From contig NZ_CP128846.1 in NCBI RefSeq assembly GCF_030388665.1, forward strand, positions 7,722,001 to 7,786,000: 64,000 nt of DNA, in the 5' to 3' direction. The stretch's first letter is position 1. Each line of letters starts with the position of its first letter. The translations under genes and the position numbers were made by a program. The notes beneath the pieces are model-generated. The model saw nothing but the letters and a program-made list of their open reading frames with translations, had not been told where the DNA came from and ran no database searches. Source of the stretch: Streptomyces flavofungini. GTDB taxonomy: Bacteria; Actinomycetota; Actinomycetes; Streptomycetales; Streptomycetaceae. Positions 18,804 to 27,897 of the stretch are shown piece after piece.

Positions 18804-18895
18804 CCCCGCCCGACCGCTCGGCCCTCCGCGTTCACCCAGCACCACCCCGCACCACCACCGCGGGGTCGTACCACCCATGGAGAAAGGCACTTTTC

Positions 18896-19729
18896 GTGCG
18901 TAACACCACCAAGATCACCGCTGCTGTCCTCGCCACCGGGGCCCTCACCCTCGGCCTCACCGCCTGCGGCTCCGACAAGGGGTCCGCGGGCGACAAGGAC
19001 GGCCCGCTGGTCGTCGCCGCCACCCCCACGCCGCAGGGCGCCATCCTCGACTACGTCAAGAAGAACCTGGCGAAGAAGGCGGGCCTCGACCTGGAGGTGA
19101 AGGAGTTCACCGACTACGTCACGCCCAACACCGCCGTGCAGCAGGGCGAGGTCTTCGCGAACTACTTCCAGCACAAGCCGTACCTGGACGACTTCAACAA
19201 GAAGAACAAGACGGACATCGTCCCCGTCCCGGGCGCGACGGTGCACCTGGAGCCGCTGGGCGTCTACTCCAAGAAGATCAAGAAGCTCGACGACCTGAAG
19301 AAGGGCGCGACGGTCGCCGTCCCGAACGACACCACGAACGAGGCCCGCGCCCTCAAGCTCCTCGCCGACAACGGCGTCCTCAAGCTCAAGGCGGGCGTGG
19401 GCTTCGCGGCCACCCCCAAGGACGTCGTGTCGAACCCGCTGAACCTCAAGTTCAAGGAGCTGGAGGCGGCCCAGCTGCCGCGCTCCATCGACGACGTCGA
19501 CGCCGCGGTGATCAACGGCAACTACGCGCTCGAAGCCGACCTCAGCCCCGCCGAGGACGCCATCGTCGCCGAGAAGGCCAAGGGCAACCCGTACGGCAAC
19601 TTCCTCGCCGTCAAGAAGGGCGACGAGAACGACCCGCGCGTGAAGAAGCTCGCCAAGCTCCTCACCTCGCCCGAGGTCAAGAAGTTCATCGACGACAAGT
19701 ACGACGGCTCCATCGTCGCGGCCTTCTGA
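18896..19729 (+). CDS. metQ: Methionine-binding lipoprotein, first copy
   Basis: 277 residues from a GTG with GAGAAAGGC upstream. The signal peptide ends in the lipobox LTAC (Cys about residue 23), so the protein is lipid-anchored outside the membrane. The mature part is a NlpA/MetQ substrate-binding protein: FTDYVTPNTAVQQGEVFANYFQHKPYLDDF and VPNDTTNEARAL contain the ligand-binding residues. It delivers D/L-methionine to MetNI. One base separates its stop from the ATG of a second metQ; the two are paralogues. Confidence 0.95.
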   Translation: MRNTTKITAAVLATGALTLGLTACGSDKGSAGDKDGPLVVAATPTPQGAILDYVKKNLAKKAGLDLEVKEFTDYVTPNTAVQQGEVFANYFQHKPYLDDFNKKNKTDIVPVPGATVHLEPLGVYSKKIKKLDDLKKGATVAVPNDTTNEARALKLLADNGVLKLKAGVGFAATPKDVVSNPLNLKFKELEAAQLPRSIDDVDAAVINGNYALEADLSPAEDAIVAEKAKGNPYGNFLAVKKGDENDPRVKKLAKLLTSPEVKKFIDDKYDGSIVAAF

Positions 19730-19730
19730 C

Positions 19731-20555
19731 ATGCGCCGGCCTGTCATCGCCGCGGCGGCCGGGGCCCTGGCCCTGTCGCTCGGCCTGACCGCCTGCGGCT
19801 CGGGTTCCGGCTCCGACGGCGACAAGCTCGTCGTCGGGGCCACCCCGACCCCGGCCGGTGAGGTCCTCGCGTACATCCAGCAGAACCTGGCGAAGAAGGC
19901 GGGCCTCGACCTGGAGGTGAAGGAGTTCACGGACTACGTGACCCCCAACACCGCGCTCCAGGAGGGCTCCCTCGACGCCAACCTCTACCAGCACACCCCG
20001 TACCTCGACGACTTCAACAAGTCCAAGAAGACGGACCTGGTGCCGGTCACCGAGGTCTACCTGCCGCCCATGGGGGTGTACGCCGACGGCGACGAGCTGA
20101 AGGACGTGACGGGGTTGCGCTCCGGCGCGACCGTCGCCGTGCCCAACGACACCACCAACGAGGGCCGGGCGCTGCAACTGCTCGCTTCCAAGGGTGTGAT
20201 CGAGCTCAAGAAGGGCACGGGCGCGAACGCCACCCCCGAGGACATCGCGGCCAATCCGAAGAAGCTCACCATCAAGGCCCTGGAGCCCGCGCAGCTGCCG
20301 CGCTCCCTCAAGGACGTCGACGCGGCCGTCATCAACAACAACTACGCGCTCGACGCGGGCCTGAGCCCCAAGAAGGACGCCGTCCTCCTGGAGTCCGCGA
20401 AGGACAACCCGTACAACAACGTGCTCGCCGTCAAGAAGGGCGACGAGGACGACCCGAAGGTCGAGAAGCTGGCCGAGCTGCTGACTTCGCCCGAGGTCAG
20501 GAAGTTCATCGAGGACAAGTACAAGGGGTCGGTCCTTCCGGTCACGGGAGGCTGA
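19731..20555 (+). CDS. metQ2: Methionine-binding lipoprotein, second tandem copy
   Basis: 274 residues with lipobox LTAC (about residue 22). It is clearly homologous to the copy immediately upstream across the full length (FTDYVTPNTALQEGSLDANLYQHTPYLDDF; VPNDTTNEGRAL). About 60 nt encoding QNLAKKAGLDLEVKEFTDYV are virtually identical in DNA (near 19062-19121 and 19882-19941), while flanks have diverged. That suggests gene duplication with local gene conversion. The ligand could be a methionine variant or a related amino acid. A strong terminator follows. Confidence 0.93.
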   Translation: MRRPVIAAAAGALALSLGLTACGSGSGSDGDKLVVGATPTPAGEVLAYIQQNLAKKAGLDLEVKEFTDYVTPNTALQEGSLDANLYQHTPYLDDFNKSKKTDLVPVTEVYLPPMGVYADGDELKDVTGLRSGATVAVPNDTTNEGRALQLLASKGVIELKKGTGANATPEDIAANPKKLTIKALEPAQLPRSLKDVDAAVINNNYALDAGLSPKKDAVLLESAKDNPYNNVLAVKKGDEDDPKVEKLAELLTSPEVRKFIEDKYKGSVLPVTGG

Positions 20556-20580
20556 CGCACACCCGTGCCCTGTCCCCGCC

Positions 20581-20617
20581 CACGGGGTCCGCTCCACCTG
20601 CCGGAGCGGACCCCGTG
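20581..20617 (+). terminator. Terminator of the met operon
   Basis: CACGGGGTCCGCTCC (20581-20595) pairs perfectly with GGAGCGGACCCCGTG (20603-20617) around a 7-nt loop. Confidence 0.9.
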
Positions 20618-20761
20618 GTGCGTCCTCGCGCCGCCATGCTGCATGCTGGGCACTTCGGCAGGCCTGAAGGTCCTTGAGGCCCTTGACGATTCGACAGTTC
20701 GACGGCTCGACGGTTCGAGAGTTCACAGAGCGACAGGCCCATGAAGCTTACGGAGCGGCGC

Positions 20762-21412
20762 ATGACTACAGCCTCGGGGTTCCCCGACATCTCCATCAGC
20801 ACGGAGCGGCTGGTGCTGCGCCCGTTCGACGAAGCCGACATCACGGCGTACGCGGAGATGATGAACGACGAGCTCGTCACCGCCTGGACCGCCGCGCCCC
20901 AGCCGTACACCGAGGCCGACGCCCGCGCCTACATCACCGAGGTCGCCCCCGCCGAACGCGCCGAGGGCCGCGGCATCGCCCTCGCCGTCACCGAGTTCCT
21001 CACCCAGCGCCTGGTCGGGTCCGTGCGGCTGCGCCACACCGACTGGCGGGTGCGCTCCAGCGAACTGAGCTATGTGACCGCGCCCTGGGCCCGCGGCGAG
21101 GGCTACGCCTCCGAGGCCGCCCTCGCCACCGCCCAGTGGCTCTTCCACGACCAGAAGTTCGAGCGCATCGAACTGCGCACGGCCGCCGACAACACCGCCG
21201 CCCAGCAGGTGGCCCAGAAGATCGGCTGCATCAGCGAGGGCGTCCTGCGCGGCGCCTGGATAGCACGAGTCAGAAACGGCGGCGACCCCCTGGGCGGCTG
21301 GATCGACGTGCGCACCGACCTCATCGTCTGGAGCCTCCTCCCCGAGGACCTGGAGGGCGTCTCGGACCAGCTGGCGGAGAGCGGGTTCACGTCGTTCTCG
21401 GACTGGAACTGA
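20762..21412 (+). CDS. GNAT family acetyltransferase (RimJ/RimL-like)
   Basis: 216 residues. The opening ISTERLVLRPFDEADI is typical of the RimJ/RimL branch (Acetyltransf_3), and APWARGEGYASEAALATAQWLF is acetyl-CoA-binding motif A. IELRTAADNTAAQQVAQKIGCISEGVLRG completes the fold. Relatives acetylate protein N-termini or small amines. I prefer the ATG at 20762 (GGAG 7 nt upstream) to the in-frame ATG at 20741. Upstream lies a run of near-repeats of CGACNGTTCGA (20689-20722). Confidence 0.9.
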   Translation: MTTASGFPDISISTERLVLRPFDEADITAYAEMMNDELVTAWTAAPQPYTEADARAYITEVAPAERAEGRGIALAVTEFLTQRLVGSVRLRHTDWRVRSSELSYVTAPWARGEGYASEAALATAQWLFHDQKFERIELRTAADNTAAQQVAQKIGCISEGVLRGAWIARVRNGGDPLGGWIDVRTDLIVWSLLPEDLEGVSDQLAESGFTSFSDWN

Positions 21413-21452
21413 CGCCGGCGGGGGCGCCTTGACCGGTGTCCACGGCCCCGCG

Positions 21453-21479
21453 GGCCTCGTCCTCGACGCCGGACGGGCT
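21453..21479 (-). repeat. Dispersed intergenic repeat, copy 2a (inverted)
   Basis: On the minus strand this reads AGCCCGTCCGGCGTCGAGG and then ACGAGGCCCG, matching the core of the family. Confidence 0.75.
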
Positions 21480-21560
21480 TTCTCCCACCCACCCGCCCGA
21501 ACTTGCACCAGCTGACCGACGGCCCGGCACCTTCTGGCCCACACCGGCGAAGTCGTTCTC

Positions 21561-21712
21561 AGCCCGTCCGGCGTTCGAGGACGAGGCGCGGAGCGCCGAT
21601 TCGGGGGCGGACCGTCCCACCCGAAGGGGACACCGACCCCCTGGGGTCCAGGGGCGGAGCCCACGGTTTCGGGGAAGGGGTGGGCCTGGGAGCCTTCCGG
21701 CAGGGCACCAGG
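21561..21712 (+). repeat. Dispersed intergenic repeat, copy 2b, long form
   Basis: The core AGCCCGTCCGGCGTTCGAGG is followed by ACGAGGCGCGGAGCGCC and a tail with GGGTCCAGGGGCGGAGCCC and TTTCGGGGAAGGGGTGGG. The same tail, diverged, follows copy 3 (27898-28018), so the full unit is roughly 120-150 bp. Confidence 0.8.
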
Positions 21713-21782
21713 TACGCTCCCTCCTGGCCGCACGCGGCGGCCCCCGCACCGCAGGACCCGAGACCCCAGGAGACAGACGACC

Positions 21783-23012
21783 ATGGCCGACCGGGTCACG
21801 GTGATCGGCTGGGACGGCTCGCCGCTGACCGCCGCGGCACGCTCCGCCCTGAGCGCCGCGACCCTCGTGGCGGGCGCCGCCCACCACCTCGCCCTGCCCG
21901 AGGTCCCCCCGACCGCCGAACGCGTCCGCCTCGGCAGCCTCGCCCTCGCGGCCCGCCGCATCGCCGCCCACCGCGGCACAGCGGTCGTCCTCGCGGACGG
22001 CGACCCCGGCTTCTTCGGCGTCGTACGCACCCTGCGCGCCCCCGAATTCGGCCTCGAGGTCGAGGTGGTCCCCGCCGTCTCGGCCGTCGCCCAGGCCTTC
22101 GCCCGCGCCGGGATGCCCTGGGACGACGCCGCGGTCGTGGTCGCCCACCGCCGCACCCTGCGCCGCGCCGTGAACGTCTGCCGCGCGCACAGCAAGGTCG
22201 CCGTGCTCACCTCGCCCGGCGCGGGCCCCGCCGAACTCGGCCTGCTCCTCGAAGGCGTCCACCGCACCTTCGTGATCTGCGAGGAACTCGGCACCGAACG
22301 CGAGCAGGTCACCGTCGTCACCTCCGACAAGGCCGCCGACCACTCCTGGCGCGACCCGAACGTCGTCATCGTCATCGGCGGCCCCGGTGGCGCGGGCGGC
22401 CCCGTCGTCCACGACACCGGCTGGATCGCGGGCCGCGAACCGGGCACGGACCCGCGCGGCTGGGCGCTGCCCGCGGCGAGCTACGGCGGCGAGCAGGAAC
22501 TCGGCGAGGGCGAGAGCGACCGCATCCGCGCCGCCCAACTCGCCCGCCTGGGTCCGCGCGTGGGCGACCTCGTCTGGGACATCGGCTGCGGCACCGGCGC
22601 CTTCGCCGCGGAGGCGGCACGCTTCGGCGCCGCCGTCATCGCCGTCGACCGCGACGCGGACTCCTGCGCCCGCACCACCGCCGTCGTACGCCGCTTCGGA
22701 GTGCACGCCCAGGTCGTGCACGGCGTCGCGCCCCACATCCTGGAGAACCTGCCCGAGCCCGACGTCGTCCGCGTCGGCGGCGGGGGAGCGGCCGTGGTCT
22801 CCGCCGTCGCCGACCGCCGCCCCGAGCGCATCGTCACGCACGCCGCGACCCGCGACGACGCCGAACTCCTCGGCCGGGACCTGACGGAGCACGGCTACGC
22901 CGTCGAGTGCGCGCTCCTGCAGTCCGTCGAACTCGACACCCGCGCCTGGACGGAGCGGAAGCGGACCGTCGTCTTCCTGGTCTCCGCACTGCTGCTCGAC
23001 CGAACCCCGTGA
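21783..23012 (+). CDS. cobL: Precorrin-6Y C5,15-methyltransferase (decarboxylating), CbiE-CbiT fusion
   Basis: 409 residues in two parts. Residues 1-200 are the CbiE/tetrapyrrole methylase fold (VTVIGWDGSPL, VVLADGDPGFFGVVRTL, VVPAVSAVAQAFA). Residues about 235-409 are the CbiT class I methyltransferase (GDLVWDIGCGTGAFAAEAARFG, VIAVDRDADSCART). The fused enzyme methylates C5 and C15 of the corrin ring and removes the C12 acetate carboxyl. The product feeds cobalamin synthesis, consistent with bluB-cobT and cobA just downstream. AGGAGA precedes the ATG. Confidence 0.93.
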   Translation: MADRVTVIGWDGSPLTAAARSALSAATLVAGAAHHLALPEVPPTAERVRLGSLALAARRIAAHRGTAVVLADGDPGFFGVVRTLRAPEFGLEVEVVPAVSAVAQAFARAGMPWDDAAVVVAHRRTLRRAVNVCRAHSKVAVLTSPGAGPAELGLLLEGVHRTFVICEELGTEREQVTVVTSDKAADHSWRDPNVVIVIGGPGGAGGPVVHDTGWIAGREPGTDPRGWALPAASYGGEQELGEGESDRIRAAQLARLGPRVGDLVWDIGCGTGAFAAEAARFGAAVIAVDRDADSCARTTAVVRRFGVHAQVVHGVAPHILENLPEPDVVRVGGGGAAVVSAVADRRPERIVTHAATRDDAELLGRDLTEHGYAVECALLQSVELDTRAWTERKRTVVFLVSALLLDRTP

Positions 23013-23332
23013 CCCTGGCGACCCTGTCGCGGCGCCGTGCGCGGTAGGCTGGCCGATCGTTGTGCCGCACCTGGGCGCCCGGCGATTCGTAGGTCTGTGT
23101 CAGTCAAAGTCCGGAACGCTCGCCCGTTTTGGGGGGTGCGTGTGGTACGGCGGACCGCGGGGCGCGCGACGTGGCGCAGTCCACAGCGGACCGTGGCCGA
23201 TCAAGCTGCCACGGCGGCGGTGCTACCGCGACAATGCCTGTGGACCGTACGCGGTGCGTGCCGCGCGGCACGTGCGCTCGTTGTTGATGACGGGCGGTCA
23301 AAGAAGGACTAACCGATGGGCGAGGGGTACGC
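23013..23332 (+). other. 320-bp upstream region of the bluB-cobT fusion gene
   Basis: I find no cobalamin riboswitch B12-box. A -10-like TAGGCT occurs near 23046 and a small hairpin GTGCCGCGCGGCAC at about 23259-23272. A reading frame covers much of the region but has no ribosome binding site and no recognisable family, so I do not call a gene. Confidence 0.5.
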
Positions 23333-26300
23333 ATGACCGACACCGGCCAGGTCCCGGGCGAGGGACAGCCGGAGAGCGCAGGCAGGGTGCAGCAGCCGGG
23401 CATGCAGGCCCCGGCGGCGTACACCTTCGCCGACCCCTCCGACAACCCCGCCGAGGACGACGACCTGCTGCTGATGCCGGGTGCCCAGGGCGCGTGGAGC
23501 GAGGCGCAGACCGCGCAGCCGGGCACCGGCGGTCAGCCGCCCGCCGCCCAGCCGTACGCCGACGCGAACGCCGGGCAGGCGTTCCCGGGCCAGGCCGCCG
23601 TCGGTCAGGCAGTGGCCGCCGACCCGCAGCACGGCCAGGGCGGTCAGAGTGCCCAGGACGGCCAGAACGTCCAGGACGGCCCGCACGGCCAGGGTGCCCA
23701 GAGCGGCCCGCAGGGCCAGAGCGGCCCGAACGGGCCCGCGGGCAACGGCCTTCCGGCCTTCGCCCACCAGCCGGGACCGCACGAGACCTCGGGCCGGGAC
23801 AGTGGCTCCGTCGACCTCACCGGCGTTCCCCTGCACGCTTCCCACCACTCCGTCCCCGCCGCGCAGCACAGCCCCACCCGGCGCCCGCTGCACCGCGGCC
23901 CCGCCGCGCCCGCCGTGCCCGACGGCGCCGGGAGCCCGGTGCGCTCCCTGGCCGACCGCGGCCCCGCGGGCGGTACGCCGCACCCGATGCCCGTCCGGCA
24001 CGCGGGTCCGCCGACCGCGGGACCCGAATACCTGGACATTCCGCGCGACGACGCGGGCGCGCTCGCAGGGCCCCAGCTCGGCGAGATCCCGCCGCAGGCG
24101 GCCGCGCCGTGGACACCGCAGCCGCAGGACTCCCGGGGGGCGGCAGCAGAAACGGTCGTCCCAGAGGGCGCACGGGTCACGGAGGCCACGGGTGTCACCA
24201 GTGCCACGGGGGTCTCCGTGGTCACGGGGGACTCCGGTGTCACTGAGGACGCCGGCGCCGCTGGGAACACGGGCGCCTCTGAGAACACCGGCGCCCCTGA
24301 GAACGCGGGCGTCGCCGATAACTCCGGAGCCACGAACGTCACAGCTGTCACAGCCGTACCGGAAGGACATGGGGTCGCCCCCGTCCCGGCCGACGCTTCG
24401 GTGACGGGCGACGGGGCCGGGCCGATGGACGGTCTGGTTCCGCTGGACAGCGCGGTGCCGGTGGACGGCTCGGGTCCGATAAATGACCCCGTTCCGGTGG
24501 CCGGCTCGGCTCCGTCGGACGGCACGGTCCCGCCGGACGGCGTCGCGCAGCCGGGTGGCTCCGGCGCTGTGGACAACCCCGTTCCTGGGGACGGCTCTGC
24601 CCCGGCCGACGGCTCCGGCCCGGCCGACGTCTCCGCTGCGGCCGACGGTTCAGCGGCACCCGTGGGCCCCGAGGCGACGGCCGACCCGATGGCGTCCGCC
24701 GACCCCGCGACGGCCGACGTGCCGGTGCAGCCCGGGGGCCCGGCCGACGCGGCAGGCCCCACAGACCCCACGGACACCTCGAACCCCACGCCCGCCCCGC
24801 ACGCCCCCGGCGTGATGGAGGCACCGGGTGCACTCGACGCGGGCGGCGCCCCGCACGCGACCCCGGAAGCGCAGACCGCCGCCGAGGCGCACGCCGCGCA
24901 GTCGGCGCACGCCCCCGGCGCCACGCCCACACCCGTGCCCGGCACCCCGGCCGCAGCGGAAGCCGTCGCGGCCGAAGCCCCGGCAGTCGCCCCGGCCGAC
25001 CCCGCCGTACCCGCGTCCGCCCCGGTCACGACCGAGGACACCGACGGCACCGCCGACGCCCAGGCCACCCAGGCCACCCCGGCCGAGCCGATCCCGTCGA
25101 CCGAGCCGACCCCCCTGGCCGTACCCCCGGCCGAGCCCCAGACCGGAGCGGATGCGTCCGGTATCGGCGGCGCAGCCCAGGACGCCGTGGCGACCCCCTC
25201 CGCCCCGGAGTCCCCGACCGCAGCCGAAGGCTCCGAGCTCCTGACCGCACCCGCGTCCGCCGCGACCCCGCTCCCGCAGGCCGCGCCCGCCGGGGAAGCC
25301 GCCGCACCCGGAGCCCACCCGGGCGCCCCGGCCCCCGTCGGCACCCTCGGCTCGCCCGCTCAGGACCAGCTCGTCGCCGCGCCGCACGCGATGGCCGCGC
25401 ACGCGGCCGTGGCCCCGCAGGCGCCCGATGCCGCGCAGCCGTGGCCGGACGCGCACTCCGGGCAGGGACCCGATGTCGCGGGGACCACCTGGATGCCGGA
25501 CGGCGACGGTTCCGCGCAGCCGTTCGTCGAGGTACAGGAAGCCGCGCCCATCGGCCGGTTCGTACCGGTCGACGGCCAGGTGCCGACCACCCCGCACCTC
25601 GCGCCGACCCCGCCGCGCCCCCTCTCCGTACCGCCGGAGTACTTCGTGCCGCAGCCGTCGGACGAGACCGGCGGCCACGACGCCGCCGAGGCCGCCACCC
25701 CGGGCACCGAGCCGGAAGCGGAACCCGCGCCCGGCACGCCCTCCGAAACCGGGCAGCAGCCCGCAGCCACCGTGCCCGCCCCCCGCGACGGAGCCCGGCC
25801 CACCGCCGAGCCCGCCGGGACGGCGGCACCCGCACCCGTCGACGCGGCGGAGGACGGCACCCCCGCCCCGTCCGCCCCGGAGACGACCGACCCCGACGAG
25901 CCGATGCACGCACCTCACCCGGCCGGACCGACCGACCCCGCAAGCCCCCCTGAGCAGCCCGCCCCGGCCGTCTTCGTCGACGCCGACGCGCCCGAGGACC
26001 TGTCCACCCCCGCCGCACCGGCGGACCAGGACGGCGCCCCGCAGCCCCTGCTGCTCACCGAAGGCCCCGAGGGTCCTGAAGGCACCGACGACACCGACGG
26101 CGCCCCCGACCTCGCCGAGGCCGAGCCCCCCGCCGCCGACACCGCGGTGGAACCGCCCGCGCCGGGATACGCCGACGCCGAACGCGAGGCCGTGCTGCGC
26201 GTGATGCGCGAGCGCCGCGACATCCGCAACGGCTTCCGCGGCGACCCGATCCCGCACGAGGTCCTGCTCCGTGTCCTTGAGGCCGCCCACACGGCACCCT

Positions 26301-27883
26301 CCGTCGGGCACTCCCAGCCCTGGGACTTCGTGGTCATCAAGTCCGCCGAGACCCGGCGCACCATGCACGAACTGGCCCAGCGCCAGCGCGAGGCGTACGC
26401 CAAGTCGCTGCCCAAGGGCCGCGCCAAGCAGTTCAAGGAACTGAAGATCGAGGCCATCCTCGACACCCCGGTGAACATCGTCGTCACCGCCGACCCCACC
26501 CGAGGCGGCCGCCACACCCTCGGCCGGCACACCCAGCCGCAGATGGCCCCGTACTCCTCGGCTCTCGCAGTCGAGAACCTGTGGCTCGCCGCCCGCGCCG
26601 AAGGCCTCGGCGTCGGCTGGGTCAGCTTCTTCGACGAGCGCGAGATGGTGCGCGCGCTCGGCCTGCCGGAGCACCTGGAGGTCGTCGCGTACCTGTGCGT
26701 CGGGTACGTCGACGAGTTCCCGGAGGAGCCGGAGCTGATGCAGGCGGGCTGGTCCAAGCGGCGCCCGCTGTCCTGGGTCGTGCACGAGGAGACGTACGGC
26801 CGCCGCGCGCTGCCCGGCGAGGACCCGCACGACCTGCTCGCCGAGACCGTCGGCAACATCCGCCCGCTGGACGCCAAGGCGCTCGGCGAGGCGTGGGAAC
26901 GCCAGAAGCGCATGACGAAGCCCGCGGGCGCCCTGGGCATGCTGGAGATCATCTCCGCGCAGCTCAGCGGCCTGTCCCGGATGTGCCCGCCGCCGATCCC
27001 GGAGCCCGCCGCCGTCGCGATCTTCGCCGGTGACCACGGTGTGCACGCCCAGGGCGTCACCTCCTGGCCCCAGGAAGTCACCGCCCAGATGGTCGCCAAC
27101 TTCCTCGGCGGCGGCGCCGTCTGCAACGCCTTCGCCAACCAGGTCGGCGCCGAGGTCTGCGTCATCGACGTGGGCGTCGCCGGCGAACTGCCCGCCACGC
27201 CCGGCCTGCTGCCCCGCAAGATCCGCGCCGGTACGGCCGACATGACCACAGGACCCGCGCTCACCCGCGACGAGGTCAAGGCGGCCGTCGAGGTGGGCAT
27301 CGAGACGGCCCGCGACCTGGTGGCGGCCGGCAACAAGGCCCTGCTCACCGGCGAGATGGGCATCGCGAACACCACCGCGTCCGCCGCCCTGATCTCGGTC
27401 TACACCGACACCGACCCCGCCGAGGTCACCGGCCGCGGCACGGGCATCAACGACGAGATGCACGCCCGCAAGGTCGAGGTCGTCCGCCGCGCCCTCGACC
27501 TGCACCAGCCGGACCCGGCCGACCCCATCGGCGTCCTCGCGGCCATCGGCGGCCTCGAACACGCGGCGATGGTGGGCCTCCTCCTCGGCGGCGCGTCCCT
27601 GCGCACCCCCGTCATCCTCGACGGCGTCAGCGCGGGCGCGGCCGCCCTGGTCGCCCGCGCCATCGCCCCCGAGGTCCTCGCGGCCTGCATCGCGGGCCAC
27701 CGCAGCGCCGAACCGGGCCATGTCGCCGCCCTCAACAAGCTCGGCCTGCGCCCCCTCGTCGACCTGGACCTCCGCCTCGGCGAAGGCACCGGCGCCCTCC
27801 TCGCCCTGCCGGTGGTGCAGAGCGCGGCAAGGGCGATGCACGAGGTGGCGACGTTCGACTCGGCGGGCGTGACGGAGAAGTAG
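23333..27883 (+). CDS. cobT: 5,6-dimethylbenzimidazole synthase (BluB)-CobT fusion with giant disordered N terminus
   Basis: 1516 residues in three parts. Residues 1 to about 940 are low-complexity, rich in Pro, Ala, Gly, Asp and Thr, with short internal repeats such as GQxGQDGQ and TGVTxATG; no fold is expected. Residues about 945-1160 are a nitroreductase-fold BluB domain (RRDIRNGFRGDPIPHEVLL, APSVGHSQPWDFVVI, EGLGVGWVSFFDE) that makes dimethylbenzimidazole from FMNH2 and O2. Residues about 1170-1516 are CobT (AGDHGVHAQGVTSWPQEVT, TGEMGIANTTASAAL, catalytic Glu1484 in RLGEGTGALLAL), which joins dimethylbenzimidazole to nicotinate mononucleotide to give alpha-ribazole phosphate. The fusion channels the lower ligand from one active site to the next. 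The N-terminal part's role is unknown. GAGGGG precedes the ATG. Confidence 0.93.
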   Translation: MTDTGQVPGEGQPESAGRVQQPGMQAPAAYTFADPSDNPAEDDDLLLMPGAQGAWSEAQTAQPGTGGQPPAAQPYADANAGQAFPGQAAVGQAVAADPQHGQGGQSAQDGQNVQDGPHGQGAQSGPQGQSGPNGPAGNGLPAFAHQPGPHETSGRDSGSVDLTGVPLHASHHSVPAAQHSPTRRPLHRGPAAPAVPDGAGSPVRSLADRGPAGGTPHPMPVRHAGPPTAGPEYLDIPRDDAGALAGPQLGEIPPQAAAPWTPQPQDSRGAAAETVVPEGARVTEATGVTSATGVSVVTGDSGVTEDAGAAGNTGASENTGAPENAGVADNSGATNVTAVTAVPEGHGVAPVPADASVTGDGAGPMDGLVPLDSAVPVDGSGPINDPVPVAGSAPSDGTVPPDGVAQPGGSGAVDNPVPGDGSAPADGSGPADVSAAADGSAAPVGPEATADPMASADPATADVPVQPGGPADAAGPTDPTDTSNPTPAPHAPGVMEAPGALDAGGAPHATPEAQTAAEAHAAQSAHAPGATPTPVPGTPAAAEAVAAEAPAVAPADPAVPASAPVTTEDTDGTADAQATQATPAEPIPSTEPTPLAVPPAEPQTGADASGIGGAAQDAVATPSAPESPTAAEGSELLTAPASAATPLPQAAPAGEAAAPGAHPGAPAPVGTLGSPAQDQLVAAPHAMAAHAAVAPQAPDAAQPWPDAHSGQGPDVAGTTWMPDGDGSAQPFVEVQEAAPIGRFVPVDGQVPTTPHLAPTPPRPLSVPPEYFVPQPSDETGGHDAAEAATPGTEPEAEPAPGTPSETGQQPAATVPAPRDGARPTAEPAGTAAPAPVDAAEDGTPAPSAPETTDPDEPMHAPHPAGPTDPASPPEQPAPAVFVDADAPEDLSTPAAPADQDGAPQPLLLTEGPEGPEGTDDTDGAPDLAEAEPPAADTAVEPPAPGYADAEREAVLRVMRERRDIRNGFRGDPIPHEVLLRVLEAAHTAPSVGHSQPWDFVVIKSAETRRTMHELAQRQREAYAKSLPKGRAKQFKELKIEAILDTPVNIVVTADPTRGGRHTLGRHTQPQMAPYSSALAVENLWLAARAEGLGVGWVSFFDEREMVRALGLPEHLEVVAYLCVGYVDEFPEEPELMQAGWSKRRPLSWVVHEETYGRRALPGEDPHDLLAETVGNIRPLDAKALGEAWERQKRMTKPAGALGMLEIISAQLSGLSRMCPPPIPEPAAVAIFAGDHGVHAQGVTSWPQEVTAQMVANFLGGGAVCNAFANQVGAEVCVIDVGVAGELPATPGLLPRKIRAGTADMTTGPALTRDEVKAAVEVGIETARDLVAAGNKALLTGEMGIANTTASAALISVYTDTDPAEVTGRGTGINDEMHARKVEVVRRALDLHQPDPADPIGVLAAIGGLEHAAMVGLLLGGASLRTPVILDGVSAGAAALVARAIAPEVLAACIAGHRSAEPGHVAALNKLGLRPLVDLDLRLGEGTGALLALPVVQSAARAMHEVATFDSAGVTEK

Positions 27884-27897
27884 GCCCTCCCCGCCCC

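Larger units (their letters stand above)
21413..21782. other. 370-bp non-coding stretch carrying dispersed repeat copies
   Basis: Two copies of the dispersed repeat lie in opposite orientation, at 21453-21479 (minus) and 21561-21712 (plus), and could pair as a long imperfect hairpin. No gene is evident. AGGAGA at about 21767-21772 is the ribosome binding site of the following gene. Confidence 0.6.

Noticed and set aside
23037..23312. 91-codon frame before bluB-cobT
   Set aside because: Basic, no ribosome binding site, no family, and it lies over the presumed promoter.
23013..23332. Cobalamin riboswitch upstream of the cobalamin genes
   Set aside because: I looked for a B12 box and the usual conserved blocks and did not find them; the region before cobL is filled by the dispersed repeat instead.
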